NCBI GenBank assembly: GCA_017051695.1 | Contig: JAFIDK010000010.1 | Location: 42,188 to 106,187 of the forward strand | Length of the DNA: 64,000 nucleotides | Origin: Algoriphagus aestuarii | Lineage (GTDB): Bacteria > Bacteroidota > Bacteroidia > Cytophagales > Cyclobacteriaceae | Direction of reading: 5' to 3' | Shown: positions 61,319 through 64,000 of the stretch, piece by piece | Layout: the number at the start of each line of letters is the position of its first letter | How positions within the stretch are numbered: the first letter of the stretch is position 1 | Made by a program: the position numbers and the translations under genes | The notes under the pieces: model-generated | The model's database searches: none | Told to the model about the DNA's origin: nothing | The model's input: the letters and a program-made list of their open reading frames with translations, nothing else

Positions 61319-64000
61319 ATGGACACTTTATCCAATTGTCAATTCAACCCCCGACCACAGAAAAGTGGATTTTTCGAAAGGGAAAAAAGGAAATTTGAGT
61401 CACTCCAGGACATTAAATTTTTAATGATTTTAATTCTTGGGTTATTTTTACAGTCAACTTTAGTTTATTCCCAAGGGACTGTACCAATTAATATCCCTGC
61501 TGGGGGTTTTCAAATGGATGGGAATCTCTTTGCAAACTCTCCTGCAAATACTGGTGATTGGTTTCCTGGAGGAACGGGCACTGGTGCTGGTGTTTATAAG
61601 CTAGCACCAAACTTGGGTGATCCATTTAATCCTGTATACACATTTCGATGGGTTGATCCGTTTAATTCTTCAAGTGATGAGACATTTACTTCTGGTACTA
61701 AATCAGATGACAGTCCATTAGATTGGAAATGGACTAATGGCAGTGCAACTGGTAAATCTGATATTGGAAATGTTTTTATGCATATTGGGAATAATCTCAA
61801 TTCTGATCCTTCTGATGATTGGTTGGTTGTTGCTTCAGATAGATTTTCTGTGACAGGTACCAGTTACCTTGAATTCGAATTTTTTCAAAATGATGTAACC
61901 AGATTACCTGGAGGAACATTTTCCTCTGCAGGTCCTGATGGAGGTAGAACAGAAAATGATGTTTTAATTTCAATTTCATATACTAATGGGGGATCCACAG
62001 TAACCATTGAGATTTATGTTTGGAAATTTTTTGGTGGTAAATGGCAATATGAGCTTCAGAATAATATCTTAGGTAGTGATGCTTTTGGAGCAGTGAATAC
62101 AGTTTCAGTGCCTACTCCAATAGGTGCTTTTGGAAATGCTAATTATTTACCATATCAATTTGTAGAAGCAGCTATTAATATTTCTAAAATTGTTGCAACC
62201 ACAACTGCTTGTGAAGGAGTAAGTGTTCGTAAAATGATGGTGAAGACACGTGCTTCTGCATCTTTATCTGCAGCTGCTGTTGACTTTTTGGATCCTGTAG
62301 ATGTTAAAGTAAATTTTGGTACTGCTACTATTGATTATGATGCTGATTTGTTTTGCGGTCCTAATGATGTTGTACCTGTACAGTTAATAGGTGTTCAAAA
62401 TGGCACATATTCTTCTACAGGTGGTTTAGCGATTGACCCTACTACTGGGGCGATTACTCTTTCTCAAAGTACCCCAGGTGTATATACAGTAAGATATGAC
62501 TTTACTACTGCAAATTGTAATGCTTTTACTACAGTTGAAGTTACAATCCCTGAGCCAGCCCCAGCTCCTTCTCCTGCCACTTTCGATTATTGCGTAGGGT
62601 CATTAACTGGTGAACAAGCTATACCTGTTTCACCTGCTAATGGATATACCTTGATTTGGTATGCTGCTGATGGAATTACTTCCCTTGGATCGGCTCCAAC
62701 ATTTAATACTGACACTCCGGGTATTTATACATATAAAGTGAGCCAGATTAAGGATGGGGAATGTGAAAGTGAGCAGGCCACTATAACTATCAATGTTGGT
62801 GCTTGTAGCCTAACACTTGTTAAGGAGGCAACTAATGGCCCTAGCGGGGAGGAATGTTTAGATCCTACTTTAAGTCCTACTATTAACTATAGCTTCACTG
62901 TTACCAATAATGGAGCCTATGATTTAACAAATATCCAGATCTCAGATCCACTTTTTGAAGCTCCAAACCCTCTAGTTGCAATTGTTCTTTCTGATGATGG
63001 AGATGGAGATGCTGTTTTAGCGGTTAACGAAACTTGGGTTTACACAGCTTCGTATTCCATTACCCCTGATGATATTCAAGCAGGTCAAGTTGAAAATCAA
63101 GCTACTGTTAGTGGTGAAGCTAATGGTCATACTGTTGAAGACCTTTCGGGTTCAGCGACTGACAATGATAACCCAACTATTGTTCCTATTTGTCAAGATC
63201 CAGTTATTGAGATTATTAAAACGGGTGTTTTCAATGATGAGAACAATGATACTTATGCAAACGAAGGGGAGACCATTACTTACACATTTGAAGTAAGTAA
63301 CGGTGGAGATGTAAGTTTAACAAATATTACTGTTACAGACCCTCTTCCTGGTCTTTCTGCGCCAACATATCAAAGTGGTGACGATGGAGATGATATCTTA
63401 GAGGTTGGAGAGACTTGGACATACACTTCTACTTATTCGGTGACTCAAGATGATATCAACGCAGGTCAAGTAGATAATACTGCAACAGCTGATTCTGATG
63501 AATCTGATGAGTCAACGGATGATGAAACTGTTCTTTTAGCACAGGATGCATCGATCATGATTGAGAAGAGTGCGTTGCCAACGACCTACAATGCGGCAGG
63601 CGATGTGATCACGTACACGTTCGATGTGACCAACACCGGTAACGTGACGTTGACAGAAGTGACAGTGAGCGATCCGTTGACAGGATTGAGTGCGATCACA
63701 CCAGCACCAGTTACCTTGGCACCGGCAGAGAGCCAGGCGTTCACGGCGACCTATACCATTACCCAGGCTGACATGGATGCCGGCCAGGTATACAACACGG
63801 CAACGGCAACAGGAACAGATCCAGATGATGTGGATGTGACCGATACAGACGATGAGACCATCACGGTGGTGAAGGATGCATCGATCATGATTGAGAAGAG
63901 TGCGTTGCCAACGACCTACAATGCGGCAGGCGATGTGATCACGTACACGTTCGATGTGACCAACACCGGTAACGTGACGTTGACAGAAGTGACAGTGAGC
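61319..64000 (+). CDS. Large secreted surface protein with DUF11-type repeats, 3' truncated by window
   Basis: Open without a stop from ATG 61319 to the end (894 codons). A 37-residue basic lead-in precedes a signal helix (MILILGLFLQSTLVYSQG), the long-signal style of giant Bacteroidota adhesins. Next come an N-terminal domain of about 270 residues, Ig-like segments (LIWYAADGITSLGSAPTF; GVYTVRYDF) and, from about residue 495, repeats of the DUF11/conserved-repeat type (SFTVTNNGAYDLTNIQISDP; TYTFEVSNGGDVSLTNITV). From 63545 (residue 743) the repeats become exact at DNA level with a 330-base (110-residue) period and GC-richer codons. Probably cell-surface, perhaps an adhesin exported by the type IX system, whose sorting signal would be at the unseen C-terminus. 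Confidence 0.9.
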   Translation, partial: MDTLSNCQFNPRPQKSGFFEREKRKFESLQDIKFLMILILGLFLQSTLVYSQGTVPINIPAGGFQMDGNLFANSPANTGDWFPGGTGTGAGVYKLAPNLGDPFNPVYTFRWVDPFNSSSDETFTSGTKSDDSPLDWKWTNGSATGKSDIGNVFMHIGNNLNSDPSDDWLVVASDRFSVTGTSYLEFEFFQNDVTRLPGGTFSSAGPDGGRTENDVLISISYTNGGSTVTIEIYVWKFFGGKWQYELQNNILGSDAFGAVNTVSVPTPIGAFGNANYLPYQFVEAAINISKIVATTTACEGVSVRKMMVKTRASASLSAAAVDFLDPVDVKVNFGTATIDYDADLFCGPNDVVPVQLIGVQNGTYSSTGGLAIDPTTGAITLSQSTPGVYTVRYDFTTANCNAFTTVEVTIPEPAPAPSPATFDYCVGSLTGEQAIPVSPANGYTLIWYAADGITSLGSAPTFNTDTPGIYTYKVSQIKDGECESEQATITINVGACSLTLVKEATNGPSGEECLDPTLSPTINYSFTVTNNGAYDLTNIQISDPLFEAPNPLVAIVLSDDGDGDAVLAVNETWVYTASYSITPDDIQAGQVENQATVSGEANGHTVEDLSGSATDNDNPTIVPICQDPVIEIIKTGVFNDENNDTYANEGETITYTFEVSNGGDVSLTNITVTDPLPGLSAPTYQSGDDGDDILEVGETWTYTSTYSVTQDDINAGQVDNTATADSDESDESTDDETVLLAQDASIMIEKSALPTTYNAAGDVITYTFDVTNTGNVTLTEVTVSDPLTGLSAITPAPVTLAPAESQAFTATYTITQADMDAGQVYNTATATGTDPDDVDVTDTDDETITVVKDASIMIEKSALPTTYNAAGDVITYTFDVTNTGNVTLTEVTVS
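63545..64000 (+). repeat. Tandem 330-bp coding repeats, exact copies
   Basis: The unit starting GATGCATCGATCATGATTGA at 63545 recurs at 63875, and all 126 bases of the second copy inside the window are identical to the first. The unit keeps the frame (110 codons). It differs in codon choice from the related but diverged repeats before it. Confidence 0.93.

Overview
The window reads as chromosome of a Bacteroidota bacterium. It contains a SusC/SusD pair, a second TonB-dependent receptor with a carboxypeptidase-like N-terminal domain, many lipoproteins with Cys lipoboxes, fasciclin, Wzi, NIPSNAP and DUF3127 proteins, weak Shine-Dalgarno signals and a low-GC composition. The mix suggests Cytophagales, plausibly Cyclobacteriaceae (Algoriphagus-like). 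That placement is inference: there is no rRNA gene in the window, and I saw no tRNA gene or CRISPR array.

Layout. 1-5 kb: 3' part of an MsbA-type ABC exporter, a DUF3050 heme-oxygenase-fold protein, a methyltransferase, a tandem universal stress protein and a 2H phosphodiesterase. 5.4-12.3 kb: SusC, SusD and a secreted M1 peptidase, with no glycosidase, so the imported substrate may be peptide-like. 12.6-16.9 kb: a CAP protein, then DUF6702, a HupE/UreJ-like membrane protein and a second M1 peptidase. 17-22.5 kb is the accessory part: an outer-membrane protein, a NIPSNAP protein, then a 5'-truncated polymorphic toxin with an AHH nuclease tip and its Imm11-like immunity gene. The toxin unit lies between a 64-bp exact duplicate of the 3' end of an M20 amidohydrolase gene and the intact gene. 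Two copies of a palindrome-rich dispersed repeat lie in the same region.

22.7-29.6 kb: a 58-aa CxxC protein, an RluE-like pseudouridine synthase, a MoxR ATPase and a beta-helix lipoprotein/TonB receptor pair. 29.6-34.2 kb: surface polysaccharide functions (WecB, Wzi), a DUF985 cupin and SlyD. 34.3-45.7 kb: RlmH, fasciclin, a tricorn-like S41 protease, an SDR epimerase, a DUF2490 barrel whose signal peptide lies upstream of the first usual start codon, a Fur regulator and a metzincin-like protease.

45.8-49.7 kb holds a compact type III polyketide synthase cluster (flavin oxidoreductase, UbiA, PKS, methyltransferase). It is followed by MscS, a MITE-like element, an iodotyrosine-deiodinase-type nitroreductase, lipoproteins, a membrane-anchored MutS-like ATPase, purK-purE, a DUF3127 protein with an SSB-like tail, an ECF sigma factor with a coupled small partner, and an esterase/aldehyde dehydrogenase pair. 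The window ends inside a very large secreted DUF11-repeat surface protein (from 61319). Its base composition changes abruptly near 63545, where exact 330-bp repeats begin.

Most transcription units end in clear intrinsic terminators. The most unusual items are the displaced toxin/immunity unit, the polyketide cluster, the non-canonical start at 41006, the repeat families and the composition break in the terminal surface protein.
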